This document shows, piece by piece, positions 52,710 through 61,557 of a DNA stretch of 64,000 bases. The number at the start of each line of letters is the position of its first letter. The first letter of the stretch is position 1. The DNA is taken from positions 1,550,001 through 1,614,000 of the forward strand of contig NZ_CP032762.1 of assembly GCF_003641205.1 (NCBI RefSeq), in the 5' to 3' direction. The notes under the pieces are model-generated. The model was not told the origin of the DNA. It did not search any database and saw only the letters and a program-made list of their open reading frames with translations. The DNA is from Rhodococcus sp. P1Y. Its GTDB lineage: Bacteria; Actinomycetota; Actinomycetes; Mycobacteriales; Mycobacteriaceae. Position numbers and translations under genes: made by a program.

Positions 52710-53891
52710 CTAGCGAGCCGAGGCAGGAAGCCCGAGAGCTGTCATGCCGATGATGTCGCGCTGCACCTCGTTGGTGCCGCCGCCGAAGGTCAGAATCAGC
52801 GAGGATCGGTGCAAGCGTTCAAGTCTGCCGTGCAACTGCGCTCCTGGTGAACCCTGGCGGAGTGTGGCGGACGGGCCGAGGATTTCCATGAGTGCGCGGT
52901 ACGCCTCGGTCGCGAGTTCGGTGCCGTACACCTTGTTCGCCGACGCGTCGGCGGGACCGAGCTCGGAAGAGTCCGCGCTGGCGATCTGCCAATTCAGCAG
53001 TTCCAGGTACGAGACCTTTGCGTGCACGCGCGCGAGTGCGATCTGTACCCATTCCTGGTCGATGATCCTGGTGCCGTCCGGCCGTTTGGTGTTCTGGGCC
53101 CAGGCCCGGGTCTCGCGCAGTGACGCCACCAGCGGACCCGCGGATGTGAGAGCGACCCGTTCGTGGTTGAGCTGGTTGGTGATCAGGGACCAGCCGCGGT
53201 TTTCTTCCCCCACCAGGGCGTTGCTGGGTACACGGACGTCCTGGTAGTACGTGGCGCTGGTATCGGGGCCTGCCATGGTGTGCACGGGCGTCCAGGAAAA
53301 GCCGTCGGCGTCGGTGGGGACGACGAGCATGCTGATGCCGCGGTGCTTGCGTGCATCCTGATCGGTACGGCAGGCGAGCCACACGTAGTCGGCGTACTGG
53401 ATCAGGGACGTCCACATCTTCTGACCGTTGATGACGAAGTCGTCGCCGTCGTGCACCGCGGTGGTTCGTAGCGACGCCAGGTCGGTACCGGCCTCGGGTT
53501 CGGAATAGCCGATCGCAAAGTGAAGCTCACCTGCGGCGATGCGGGGCAAGAAGAAGGACTTCTGCTCCTCGGTGCCGAACGCCATGATCGTGGGGGCAAC
53601 GCTGTTGATGGTCAGGAACGGCACCGGTGCGCCTGCGATGGCTGCCTCGTCGGTGAAGATGAGTTGATCCATCGCCGAGCGCGCCTGACCGCCGAACTCG
53701 GTGGGCCAGCCGAGTGCCAGCCACCCGTCCTGGCCCATCTGGCGAACCACGTCGCGGTAGACAGTGCCTTCGCCGTACTCACCCGAGGTCGAACTCAACG
53801 CCTCGCGCCGTTCGGGGGTGATCAGTTGCGCGAAATACAAGCGCAGCTCCTCGCGCAGCGCTGCCTGCTTCTCGGTGTACGCGATGTGCAT
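52710..53891 (-). CDS. fadE26: Acyl-CoA dehydrogenase subunit, FadE26 (ChsE4)-like
   Basis: 393 aa from the ATG at 53891, with GAGG nine bases upstream; a longer reading would cross the KstR box. FAD/substrate motifs: FAIGYSEPEAGTDLASLRT, GQKMWTSLIQYADYVWLACR and a C-terminal TFGGGTNEVQRDIIG. It forms the ChsE4-ChsE5 complex with the next gene, oxidising the sterol side chain. It is divergent from fdxD with two KstR boxes between. Confidence 0.92.
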   Translation of the reverse strand: MHIAYTEKQAALREELRLYFAQLITPERREALSSTSGEYGEGTVYRDVVRQMGQDGWLALGWPTEFGGQARSAMDQLIFTDEAAIAGAPVPFLTINSVAPTIMAFGTEEQKSFFLPRIAAGELHFAIGYSEPEAGTDLASLRTTAVHDGDDFVINGQKMWTSLIQYADYVWLACRTDQDARKHRGISMLVVPTDADGFSWTPVHTMAGPDTSATYYQDVRVPSNALVGEENRGWSLITNQLNHERVALTSAGPLVASLRETRAWAQNTKRPDGTRIIDQEWVQIALARVHAKVSYLELLNWQIASADSSELGPADASANKVYGTELATEAYRALMEILGPSATLRQGSPGAQLHGRLERLHRSSLILTFGGGTNEVQRDIIGMTALGLPASAR

Positions 53892-53906
53892 TGGTGGCCT
53901 CGTTTC

Positions 53907-53920
53907 TGGAACACGTTCCA
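53907..53920. promoter_or_regulatory. KstR box upstream of fadE26
   Basis: TGGAACACGTTCCA is a perfect TnnAACnnGTTnnA palindrome, 16 bases before the fadE26 start. Confidence 0.92.
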
Positions 53921-53946
53921 TGCTGGTGGAATCATTGCACACGAGG

Positions 53947-53960
53947 TGGAACAGGTTCTA
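53947..53960. promoter_or_regulatory. KstR box upstream of fdxD
   Basis: TGGAACAGGTTCTA fits TnnAACnnGTTnnA at every fixed position. It lies on the fdxD side of the divergent region, followed by TATTAC as a possible -10. Confidence 0.9.
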
Positions 53961-53977
53961 GTATTACGACTGATATC

Positions 53978-54040
53978 CCCCGGTGAGTGCGTAGTTACGC
54001 CCTGGTGTCACTACGCACGCACGGGGGCGAAGCCCCCACC
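53978..54040. repeat. Family B single-hairpin copy B4 in the fdxD leader
   Basis: GTGAGTGCGTAGTTAC (53983-53998), an 8-nt loop and GTCACTACGCACGCAC (54007-54022) make one family B unit, followed by a GGGGGCGAAGCCCCC mini-hairpin. Only half of the paired structure is present. It is the only copy located in a predicted 5' leader rather than at gene ends. Confidence 0.75.
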
Positions 54041-54053
54041 GAGAGGAGCGGAC

Positions 54054-54242
54054 ATGGTCGAGGTCGACTTCGATCTCTGCGAGGCCAACGGCGTATGCGT
54101 TGGCCTGGCTCCCGATGTGTTCGAGCTCGACGACGACGATCAGTTGATCGTCACCGACGCGGCCGACCTGCCAGAGAACAAGGCCGCGATCGACGACGCC
54201 ATCGCGGGGTGCCCGCGCGCAGCGCTTCGCTGGCGGCCATAG
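54054..54242 (+). CDS. fdxD: 3Fe-4S-type ferredoxin, FdxD-like
   Basis: 62 aa from the ATG at 54054, with GAGAGGAG upstream. Cluster ligands are Cys in DLCEANGVCVGLAPDVFELD and the distal Cys in IAGCPRAALRW; the middle position of the first motif is not Cys, as in 3Fe-4S ferredoxins of P450 systems. It probably feeds a sterol-oxidising P450 encoded elsewhere. The position matches Rv3503c between fadE26 and the SDR gene. Confidence 0.9.
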   Translation: MVEVDFDLCEANGVCVGLAPDVFELDDDDQLIVTDAADLPENKAAIDDAIAGCPRAALRWRP

Positions 54243-54258
54243 CCTCCTTGCTATAAAC

Positions 54259-54272
54259 AAGAACACGTTCTA
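54259..54272. promoter_or_regulatory. KstR box before the SDR gene
   Basis: AAGAACACGTTCTA fits TnnAACnnGTTnnA with only the first base off. It lies 11 bases before the SDR GTG start. Confidence 0.8.
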
Positions 54273-54282
54273 CATTCGAGCC

Positions 54283-55212
54283 GTGAACGACGAACAAGTA
54301 CGACTGGACGGACGGGTCGCCCTCGTCACCGGCGCGGCATCGGGGCTCGGCAGGGCCGAAGCGATCGGGCTCGCTCGGTCGGGCGCGAACATCGTCCTCG
54401 GCGACTTATCCGCAGGCCCGGCGGCCGACGAGGCGATCGACCTCGTCAAGGAGGCTGGTGTCGAGGTCGCATTCGTTCCGGGCGACATCGGCGACCGCTC
54501 GACGGCCGATGCGATGTTCGCCGTGGCGCAGGAGCGATTCGGCCGCGTCGACATTGTCGTCAACAACGCGGGGATCGTCCGAGATCGCATGTTGTTCAAC
54601 ATGTCCGACGAGGATTGGGACGCCGTCGTCAGAGTTCACCTTCGTGGGCACTTCTTGATGACCCGCAACGCCGGGGCCTACTGGCGTGCGGAATCCAAGG
54701 CCGCAAGCGGGCCGGTGTACGGACGGATCGTCAATACCTCCTCGGAGGCAGGGCTTCTCGGACCAGAGGGTCAGGCCAACTACGGCGCAGCGAAGGCGGG
54801 GATCACCGCACTCACGTTGTCTGCGTCGCGGGCCCTGTCGCGGTACGGCGTGCGTGCCAACGTGATCTGCCCTCGTGCGCGAACGTCGATGACGGAGTCG
54901 GTGTTCGGCGCGGCACCGGAGAGCGCACCGGATCCTCTGTCGCCCGAGCATGTCGCGGCGTTGGTGAGCTACCTGGCGTCCCCTGCGGCCGAGCAGGTCA
55001 ACGGCCAGGTCTTCGTCGTCTACGGTCCGATGGTCGCGCTCATGGCAGCGCCGACCGTCGAGGAGCGGTTCGACGCGTCCGGAGATTCCTGGACTCCCGA
55101 CGGACTCGCGGAACGGATCGGTTCTCACTTCTCGGGACGGGATCCGTCGAGAACCTTCTCAGCGTCGGCTGCACTCGACCTGGGAGAACCCCAGGTCACG
55201 GCCGGTTCGTAG
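54283..55212 (+). CDS. Short-chain dehydrogenase/reductase of sterol catabolism
   Basis: 309 aa, GTG start. NAD motif TGAASGLGRAEAIG, NNAGIVRDRM, catalytic Ser in NTSSEAGLLG and YxxxK in NYGAAKAGIT. It corresponds by position to M. tuberculosis Rv3502c, a sterol hydroxyacyl-CoA/17-beta-type dehydrogenase (Hsd4A-like). The C-terminal 60 residues extend beyond the basic SDR fold. Regulation by KstR is likely from the adjacent box. Confidence 0.88.
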   Translation: MNDEQVRLDGRVALVTGAASGLGRAEAIGLARSGANIVLGDLSAGPAADEAIDLVKEAGVEVAFVPGDIGDRSTADAMFAVAQERFGRVDIVVNNAGIVRDRMLFNMSDEDWDAVVRVHLRGHFLMTRNAGAYWRAESKAASGPVYGRIVNTSSEAGLLGPEGQANYGAAKAGITALTLSASRALSRYGVRANVICPRARTSMTESVFGAAPESAPDPLSPEHVAALVSYLASPAAEQVNGQVFVVYGPMVALMAAPTVEERFDASGDSWTPDGLAERIGSHFSGRDPSRTFSASAALDLGEPQVTAGS

Positions 55213-55297
55213 TCATTTCGAGTTTCCGCCACACGTGAGTGGGGTGGAGTACGAAGATGGTGACGTCCGGGTCGATATTCGACGCCTTCCGACAAAC

Positions 55298-55311
55298 TGG
55301 ATCACGTTCCA
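55298..55311. promoter_or_regulatory. KstR-like box, distal, mce4 operon
   Basis: TGGATCACGTTCCA fits TnnAACnnGTTnnA with one mismatch (ATC for AAC), 130 bases before yrbE4A. Confidence 0.65.
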
Positions 55312-55385
55312 GTCTTAATCCGTATTGGAACCGTATTCAATTGTTACACAACATCTTATGGCTGAAGCAGCTTCTTCTTTGACTA

Positions 55386-55399
55386 CCGAACACGTTCTA
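55386..55399. promoter_or_regulatory. KstR box, proximal, mce4 operon
   Basis: CCGAACACGTTCTA fits the motif except the first base. It abuts TAATAT (55402-55407), a good -10, so KstR would occlude the yrbE4A promoter. Confidence 0.82.
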
Positions 55400-55441
55400 G
55401 TTAATATGACCTGAGTCACACGACGCAAGTAGGGAGGGTGC

Positions 55442-56206
55442 ATGAACGACCTCCTTCTCGTACCGCTGCGGGCCATCGGCGCATTCTTCGACATGTCCTG
55501 GTACACGTTGCGCGCGGTCTTCTCCAGGCCGTTCCAGCGGCGCGAGTTCGTGGATCAGGCGTGGTTCATCGCTCGCGTCTCCATGGTCCCGACGGTTCTC
55601 GTCGCGGTGCCGTTCACCGTTCTGGTCAGCTTCACGATCAACATCCTGCTGCGGGAGATCGGTGCGGCAGACCTCAGCGGGGCGGGCGCGGCACTGGGCG
55701 CAGTCACTCAGGTCGGGCCGATCGTCACCGTTCTCATTGTTGCGGGAGCCGGCGCAACGGCTATCTGCGCCGACCTCGCCGCGCGGACCATTCGCGAGGA
55801 GATCGACGCCATGCGGGTGCTCGGTATCAATCCGATTCACCGCCTCGTCGTTCCCCGGGTGCTCGCGTCCACGGTGATAGCGCTGTTGCTCAACGGGCTC
55901 GTCTGCACCATCGGGATCCTCGGAGGATTCGTGTTCTCGGTGTTCTTGCAGGGCGTCAACCCCGGTTCGTTCGTCAGCGGAATCACCTTGCTCACCGGTT
56001 TCGGTGAACTCGTCGTATCCCAGGTCAAAGCAGGACTGTTCGGCATGATCGCCGGGCTGGTCGCGTGTTTCCTCGGCTTGAACGTCAAAGGCGGAGCCAA
56101 AAGCGTCGGTAATGCGGTGAACCAGACCGTGGTGTTCGCGTTCATGGCACTGTTCGTCGTCAACGTCGTCGTCACGGCCGTCGGTATCAAGTTGACGGCC
56201 GGATGA
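55442..56206 (+). CDS. yrbE4A: MlaE-type permease YrbE4A
   Basis: 254 aa, with GGGAGGG before the ATG. An MlaE/YrbE permease with about six hydrophobic segments and the conserved Glu/Ala loop AARTIREEIDAMRVLGINPI. With YrbE4B it forms the membrane channel of the Mce4 sterol importer, powered by an MceG-type ATPase not in this window. First gene of the mce4 operon. Confidence 0.95.
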   Translation: MNDLLLVPLRAIGAFFDMSWYTLRAVFSRPFQRREFVDQAWFIARVSMVPTVLVAVPFTVLVSFTINILLREIGAADLSGAGAALGAVTQVGPIVTVLIVAGAGATAICADLAARTIREEIDAMRVLGINPIHRLVVPRVLASTVIALLLNGLVCTIGILGGFVFSVFLQGVNPGSFVSGITLLTGFGELVVSQVKAGLFGMIAGLVACFLGLNVKGGAKSVGNAVNQTVVFAFMALFVVNVVVTAVGIKLTAG

Positions 56207-56217
56207 GGCGGCGCTGA

Positions 56218-57069
56218 ATGGCTCTCGCTGCAGCAGGCCGATTCCCATTGACGCGCAGGCGCATTGCCCGTGTGTCGCGTTCGACCGATCGTCTGGGCGA
56301 GCAGGCGATCTTCTATCTCCAGGCCCTCGCATCGGTTCCGCGCGCAGCGGTGCGGTACAAGAAGGAAACGTTGCGTCTCGTCGCCGAGATCAGCATGGGG
56401 TCAGGTGCTCTCGCGGTCATCGGCGGCACCGTCGTCATCGTCGGATTTCTGACGCTCTTCGCCGGTGGAACCATTGCGGTGCAGGGCTTCTCCTCACTGG
56501 GGAACATCGGCGTCGAAGCCCTCACCGGATTCTTCGCCGCGTTCATCAACGTCCGCATCGCGGCTCCGGTCATCGCGGGTATCGGTCTCGCGGCCACTAT
56601 CGGTGCCGGGTCGACGGCGCAGCTCGGTGCCATGCGTGTCTCGGAGGAGATCGACGCACTGGAATCGATGGCCATTCCGTCGATTCCGTATCTGGTCAGC
56701 ACTCGGGTGCTCGCCGGCATGGTGGCGATCGTGCCGCTGTATTCGCTCGCCGTCATCGCGTCGTTCATCGCGAGCCGCTTTGCGACAGTGGTGATCTACG
56801 GGCAATCGCCTGGTGTGTACGACCACTACTTCGACACCTTCCTGATCCCGACGGACATTCTGTGGTCGTTCGCGCAGGCAATCGTGATGGCGCTGGCCGT
56901 CATGCTGATCCACACCTACTACGGCTACACCGCCAGCGGCGGTCCGGTCGGCGTCGGCGTGGCGGTGGGCAATGCCGTCCGAGCATCGTTGATCGCTGTC
57001 GTAACCGTGACCCTGTTGATTTCGCTTGCCATCTACGGCAGCTCCGGCAACTTCAACCTGTCGGGGTAG
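56218..57069 (+). CDS. yrbE4B: MlaE-type permease YrbE4B
   Basis: 283 aa, starting 11 bases after yrbE4A. It has a basic N-terminus, then the MlaE-family core with GSTAQLGAMRVSEEIDALES and IPYLVSTRVLAGMVAIVPLY. It pairs with YrbE4A in the inner membrane. Ends three bases from mce4A. Confidence 0.95.
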   Translation: MALAAAGRFPLTRRRIARVSRSTDRLGEQAIFYLQALASVPRAAVRYKKETLRLVAEISMGSGALAVIGGTVVIVGFLTLFAGGTIAVQGFSSLGNIGVEALTGFFAAFINVRIAAPVIAGIGLAATIGAGSTAQLGAMRVSEEIDALESMAIPSIPYLVSTRVLAGMVAIVPLYSLAVIASFIASRFATVVIYGQSPGVYDHYFDTFLIPTDILWSFAQAIVMALAVMLIHTYYGYTASGGPVGVGVAVGNAVRASLIAVVTVTLLISLAIYGSSGNFNLSG

Positions 57070-57071
57070 AG

Positions 57072-58220
57072 ATGAAGAAACTTGCCGCTGCCGGCCTCGT
57101 TCTCGGTCTCGTCGTCATCGTGGCGTTTGCGCTGACGACGTTCGCGGGTGGATTCACCGACACGGTTCGAGTCACCGTCACCTCCGAACGCGCCGGACTG
57201 GTCATGGATCCGCAGGCGAAGGTGAAGCTCCGCGGCGTCGAAGTGGGGAGGGTCGCGACCATCACGCAGGACGGCGGGACGGCCGAGATTCACCTGGATC
57301 TGAACCCGGCGACGCTGTCGATGATTCCAGCGAACGCCGGCGTCGATATCAAGTCGACGACGGTGTTCGGGTCCAAGTACGTCAACTTCCTCGTCCCTCC
57401 CGACCCGTCGCCGCAGACTCTCCAAGCGGGCGCGGTCATTTCGGCCGACAGTGTGACCGTCGAGTTCAACACCTTGTTCCAACATCTGTCCGAGGTGCTG
57501 CAGAAGCTGGAGCCGGAGAAGCTGAACGCGACCCTCGGGGCCGTGTCGTCGGCGCTGCGCGGTCGCGGAAACGAGCTGGGCGAACTGCTGGAGGACACCG
57601 ACGCATACCTGACGACTATGAACCCGTCTCTTCCTGCGCTGCAACGGGATCTGTCGGCGGCTGCCATCGTGACCAACGTCTACGCCGATGCGACGCCCGA
57701 TCTGATGCGGGTACTGGACAACGCCACCACGACATCGGAAACCGTCGTGTCCGAGCAAGCGAACCTGGATCTTCTTCTGATGAATGTCACCGGCCTGGCC
57801 GATACCGCGAACGGGGTACTGACCGAGAACGAGCAACCGCTCGAAACCGCACTCGGAACCCTCACCGACACAACGACTCTGCTCGACGAGTACTCGCCCG
57901 CCCTGACGTGCTTCCTCGTCGGGCTCAACAAGGGACGGCTTGCGTTCGGCCCACTTGCGGGTGCAGGGGACAAAGCGTCGATTCAGTTGAGCTCGAGCTT
58001 CCTACTGGGAGATCCGGCATACACGGTGGAGAAGGACCTACCCAAGATCGCAGCGTCCGGCGGGCCCAATTGTTACGGTCTGCCCGATTTCGACCCGAAG
58101 CAGGGGCCGGCGCCGTTCGTCGTCGCCGACACCGGGACGCAGCCGTACATTCCCTCGACCCAACCCGCCGTCAACGTCCCGACGATCTTTCAGTTCCTCT
58201 TCGCCGGAGCGTGGCCGTGA
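57072..58220 (+). CDS. mce4A: Mce4A sterol-import protein
   Basis: 382 aa from the ATG at 57072. One N-terminal membrane helix (LAAAGLVLGLVVIVAFALTT), then the MCE domain (about 33-110, VMDPQAKVKLRGVEVGRVAT). A long helical region (150-260) follows, and a C-terminal domain with Cys in LTCFLVGLN and GGPNCYGLPDF. Mce4A-F build a hexameric tube carrying cholesterol across the periplasm. It overlaps mce4B by GTGA. Confidence 0.94.
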   Translation: MKKLAAAGLVLGLVVIVAFALTTFAGGFTDTVRVTVTSERAGLVMDPQAKVKLRGVEVGRVATITQDGGTAEIHLDLNPATLSMIPANAGVDIKSTTVFGSKYVNFLVPPDPSPQTLQAGAVISADSVTVEFNTLFQHLSEVLQKLEPEKLNATLGAVSSALRGRGNELGELLEDTDAYLTTMNPSLPALQRDLSAAAIVTNVYADATPDLMRVLDNATTTSETVVSEQANLDLLLMNVTGLADTANGVLTENEQPLETALGTLTDTTTLLDEYSPALTCFLVGLNKGRLAFGPLAGAGDKASIQLSSSFLLGDPAYTVEKDLPKIAASGGPNCYGLPDFDPKQGPAPFVVADTGTQPYIPSTQPAVNVPTIFQFLFAGAWP

Positions 58221-59260
58221 AAACACCAGCCATGAGAAGCAACACCGTCAAGTTGTCGATTTTCGCCCTCGTCATGGTGTTGATCTTCGCGGCGTTGGCG
58301 CTGGTGTTCAGCCAGTACCGCTTCGGTAGCGCCGATCGATACCATGCAGTCTTCGTCGACGCCTCGGGTCTGAAATCGGGCGACAAGGTCCGGATCGCAG
58401 GAGTCCCGGTCGGGTCGGTGAAGGGCGTCGAAATCGCCGACGGCACCGTAGCGCAGGTCGACTTCGACGTCGATGCCAAGTATCGACTGCTGACGACGAC
58501 GGGTGCGACGGTGCGTTACGAGAACCTCGTCGGGGATCGCTACCTGGAACTGCTCGAAGGGCCGGGCGGTACGGACGAACTGGCCGACGGCGGAACCATT
58601 CCCATCGATCGGACCGCCCCCGCACTCGACCTGGACATGCTCCTCGGTGGATTCAAGCCATTGCTCAGGGGGCTCGATCCGCAGCAGGTGAACGACCTGT
58701 CGGCCGCGCTGTTGCACGTACTGCAAGGTCAGGGAGGAACGCTGGTCTCGCTGCTCGGCAACACGAGCTCGTTCACCAACTCACTCGCCGACCGTGACCA
58801 GTTGATCGGCGACGTCATCACCAACCTGAACACGATGCTGGGCACCATCGACAGTCAAGGCCAGCAGTTCGAGACCACCATCGACTCACTGCAGCAGCTC
58901 GTCAGCGGGCTTGCGCAAGACCGCGATCCCATCGGCGCGGCAATTCCGAAAATCGACGGTGCGACGGCCGATCTCGCGGGTCTTCTGCAGGCGTCGCGGC
59001 CCGACATCCAATCCATGATCGCCGAAGCAGGCCGTACAGCAACGCAACTCGATCTGGGGAAAGACAACATCGACCGCGTCCTGACGCGCTTGCCGAGCGA
59101 TTACAAGAAGCTCATCCGCGTCGGTTCCTACGGGAGCTTCTTCCAGTTCTATCTATGCTCCAACACGTTCAAACTCTCCGGTCCCGACGGCCGCACACTT
59201 CTCGTCCCGACAGCGAAGCAAGACACGGGGAGGTGTGCAAACATAAATGGAGCGAACTGA
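58217..59260 (+). CDS. mce4B: Mce4B sterol-import protein
   Basis: 347 aa, GTG start within the mce4A stop. N-terminal helix (LSIFALVMVLIFAALALVFS), MCE domain with DASGLKSGDKVRIAGVPVGS, then long amphipathic helices. A single Cys near the end (YLCSNTFKL) and another in GRCANINGAN. It overlaps mce4C by 14 bases. Confidence 0.94.
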   Translation: MKTPAMRSNTVKLSIFALVMVLIFAALALVFSQYRFGSADRYHAVFVDASGLKSGDKVRIAGVPVGSVKGVEIADGTVAQVDFDVDAKYRLLTTTGATVRYENLVGDRYLELLEGPGGTDELADGGTIPIDRTAPALDLDMLLGGFKPLLRGLDPQQVNDLSAALLHVLQGQGGTLVSLLGNTSSFTNSLADRDQLIGDVITNLNTMLGTIDSQGQQFETTIDSLQQLVSGLAQDRDPIGAAIPKIDGATADLAGLLQASRPDIQSMIAEAGRTATQLDLGKDNIDRVLTRLPSDYKKLIRVGSYGSFFQFYLCSNTFKLSGPDGRTLLVPTAKQDTGRCANINGAN

Positions 59261-60317
59261 AAGTGACACAGCGAAACACCTCGCCCATGTAGGTGTCATC
59301 GGCATCGTCCTCGCCGTGTGCATCGTTCTCGCGACACTGCAGTACGACCGACTGCCGTTCCTGTCCAGCGGGACGAATTACTCGGCGAATTTCCTCGATG
59401 CGGGAGGGCTTGCTGTCGGTGATGACGTCATGGTCGCCGGAGTTGCCGTCGGGAAGGTCGAGACCATCGGCCTCGACGAGCAAGAGGTACGCGTCGAATT
59501 CACGGTGCAGGAGAACATAGTTCTCGGGGACGCAACGACGGTCGACATCAAGACCAACACGATTCTGGGTCGAAAGTCGCTGAAGGTCGACCCGTCCGGC
59601 GACGGCGCGATCGGGGTGCGGCAGACAATACCGTCGAGCAGGACCAATTCGCCGTACTCGCTGACCGAAGCGCTCGGGGATCTGGGAACTACCGTGTCCG
59701 AACTGGACACCCAGCAGCTGGGCGACGCCATGAACGTGGTGTCGGATACCTTCACCGACACCCCGCCCGATCTGAAGGCCGCCCTGAACGGTGTGTCCCG
59801 ACTGTCTGAGAGCATCAACTCTCGCGACGAATCTCTCCAACAGCTCCTGGAGAGAGCCGAAAGCGTCACCGGCATCCTGGCGGATCGCAGTGGACAGATC
59901 GATCAACTGATAGTCGACGGCAACGAGCTCTTCGGTGAACTCGATCGGCGCCGCACCGCGATCAGCCAACTGATCACCAACATCTCCGCCGTATCGCGTC
60001 AGCTGACGGCCTTGGTGCAGGAGAATCGGACGCAACTCGGGCCGACCCTCGAGAAGCTCAATTCCGTAGTGGCAGTGTTGCAGAAGAACAACGACAACAT
60101 CGCCGGTGCGCTCGACGGACTCGGCCCGTACATCAGCGCACTGGGCGAATCCGTGGCGAGCGGGCCGTTCTTCAACGCATACATCCAGAACATCCTGCCG
60201 AGTTCGTGGTGGAAGACCGTCGTCGACAGTGTCGTTGCGCCGGAACAATTGCCGGGCACACTGGCTGACCTGCTCCCGAAGAACGCCCCGCCGATCCTGA
60301 AACCGCCGGGGGAGTGA
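59247..60317 (+). CDS. mce4C: Mce4C sterol-import protein
   Basis: 356 aa; start overlaps mce4B. Membrane helix HVGVIGIVLAVCIVLATLQY, MCE domain with DAGGLAVGDDVMVAGVAVGK, then an extended helical region (LDRRRTAISQLITNISAVSR) and a Pro-rich end. One subunit of the Mce4 tube. Confidence 0.94.
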   Translation: MERTESDTAKHLAHVGVIGIVLAVCIVLATLQYDRLPFLSSGTNYSANFLDAGGLAVGDDVMVAGVAVGKVETIGLDEQEVRVEFTVQENIVLGDATTVDIKTNTILGRKSLKVDPSGDGAIGVRQTIPSSRTNSPYSLTEALGDLGTTVSELDTQQLGDAMNVVSDTFTDTPPDLKAALNGVSRLSESINSRDESLQQLLERAESVTGILADRSGQIDQLIVDGNELFGELDRRRTAISQLITNISAVSRQLTALVQENRTQLGPTLEKLNSVVAVLQKNNDNIAGALDGLGPYISALGESVASGPFFNAYIQNILPSSWWKTVVDSVVAPEQLPGTLADLLPKNAPPILKPPGE

Positions 60318-60318
60318 G

Positions 60319-61557
60319 ATGAAGAGAATATCGATCGTGGTCGTGCTTGCGGTGGTTCTGGCCGTGGCGGGGTACTTCGTGTACAACAGTGCAACCCAGA
60401 AGACTGTCGTTGCGGAGTTCTCCTCGACTACAGGCCTTTACGCCGGGGACGACGTGCGGGTGCTCGGAGTGAACGTCGGAAAGGTGCGTTCCATCGATCC
60501 GAACGGTGAGAACGCGACGGTGACGATGGACGTCGAGGCCAACCTGAACATCCCAGCCGATGCGCAGGCGGTGATCATCGCGCAAAGCCTCGTGTCGGCT
60601 CGTTTCGTCCAGCTCACTCCCGTGTTCGCGGGTGGACCTTCCCTGTCCGACGGTGCGGTGATCCCACTGGAGCGGACTGCGGTTCCCGTCGAGTGGGATG
60701 AGATCAAGACCGAACTGACCAAGCTCTCGACTGCTCTCGGCCCGGATGGGGTCGACGGGAAAGGCCCTGCGGGACGATTCATCGACACCGCGGCCGACAA
60801 CCTGGACGGCAACGGAGATTCGCTGAGAGCCACACTGACCGAACTGTCCGACACGATGCGTGTGCTCTCGGACGGCAGGACCGACTTGTTCGCAACGATC
60901 CGCAATTTGCAGGCTTTCGTGACGGCACTGTCGAACAGCAACGAGCAGATCGTGCAGTTCGGCGGCCGTCTGGCGTCGGTGTCGCAGATGCTCGCGCAGA
61001 GTTCCGACGAATTCGGCACGGCCATGACCGATCTGAACGTCGCAGTGGGAGAGGTGCAGCGCTTCGTGGCCGACAATCAAGCAGGACTCGTCGAAGGTGT
61101 CGCACGGCTGGCCGACGCCACGCAGGTGCTCACCACCAAGCGCCCCGAGATCGAACGCATCCTCCACGCCGGACCCAACGCGTTGGCCAACTTCAACAAC
61201 ATCTATCAACCTGCACAGGGCACCTTGACGGGCGCCATCGCTGCCAACAACTTCGGCAATCCGATCAACTTCGTGTGCGGCGCCGTCGCCGGAATCGAGA
61301 ACACGACCTCGGAGCGTAGTGCGGACTTGTGCAAGCAGTACCTCGGGCCGGTGCTCAGTTCGTTGGTGTTCAATTATCCAGCGTTCCTGGCCAATCCGAT
61401 CATGGGCGTCGACGCTTTCGAGAACCAGATCGTCTACACCGAACCAGGCCTGAAGCCGGCCCCAGCTCCAGCCCCAGCCCCGGCACCTTCTCCTGTTGCG
61501 GACATGCCGACCGTTCAGGTACCGAGTCTCGGGGATCTGTTGGGAGGCGGGCGATGA
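60319..61557 (+). CDS. mce4D: Mce4D sterol-import protein
   Basis: 412 aa, starting one base after mce4C. Membrane helix ISIVVVLAVVLAVAGYFVYN, MCE domain with STTGLYAGDDVRVLGVNVGK, long helices, and a C-terminal Ala/Pro repeat (APAPAPAPAPSP) before PTVQVPSLGDLLGGGR. The Pro-rich stretch may reach through the wall. ATGA overlap with mce4E. Confidence 0.94.
   Translation: MKRISIVVVLAVVLAVAGYFVYNSATQKTVVAEFSSTTGLYAGDDVRVLGVNVGKVRSIDPNGENATVTMDVEANLNIPADAQAVIIAQSLVSARFVQLTPVFAGGPSLSDGAVIPLERTAVPVEWDEIKTELTKLSTALGPDGVDGKGPAGRFIDTAADNLDGNGDSLRATLTELSDTMRVLSDGRTDLFATIRNLQAFVTALSNSNEQIVQFGGRLASVSQMLAQSSDEFGTAMTDLNVAVGEVQRFVADNQAGLVEGVARLADATQVLTTKRPEIERILHAGPNALANFNNIYQPAQGTLTGAIAANNFGNPINFVCGAVAGIENTTSERSADLCKQYLGPVLSSLVFNYPAFLANPIMGVDAFENQIVYTEPGLKPAPAPAPAPAPSPVADMPTVQVPSLGDLLGGGR

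Noticed and set aside
56862..57071. N-terminal extension of mce4A
   Set aside because: It overlaps yrbE4B; the membrane helix after the ATG at 57072 is the proper start.
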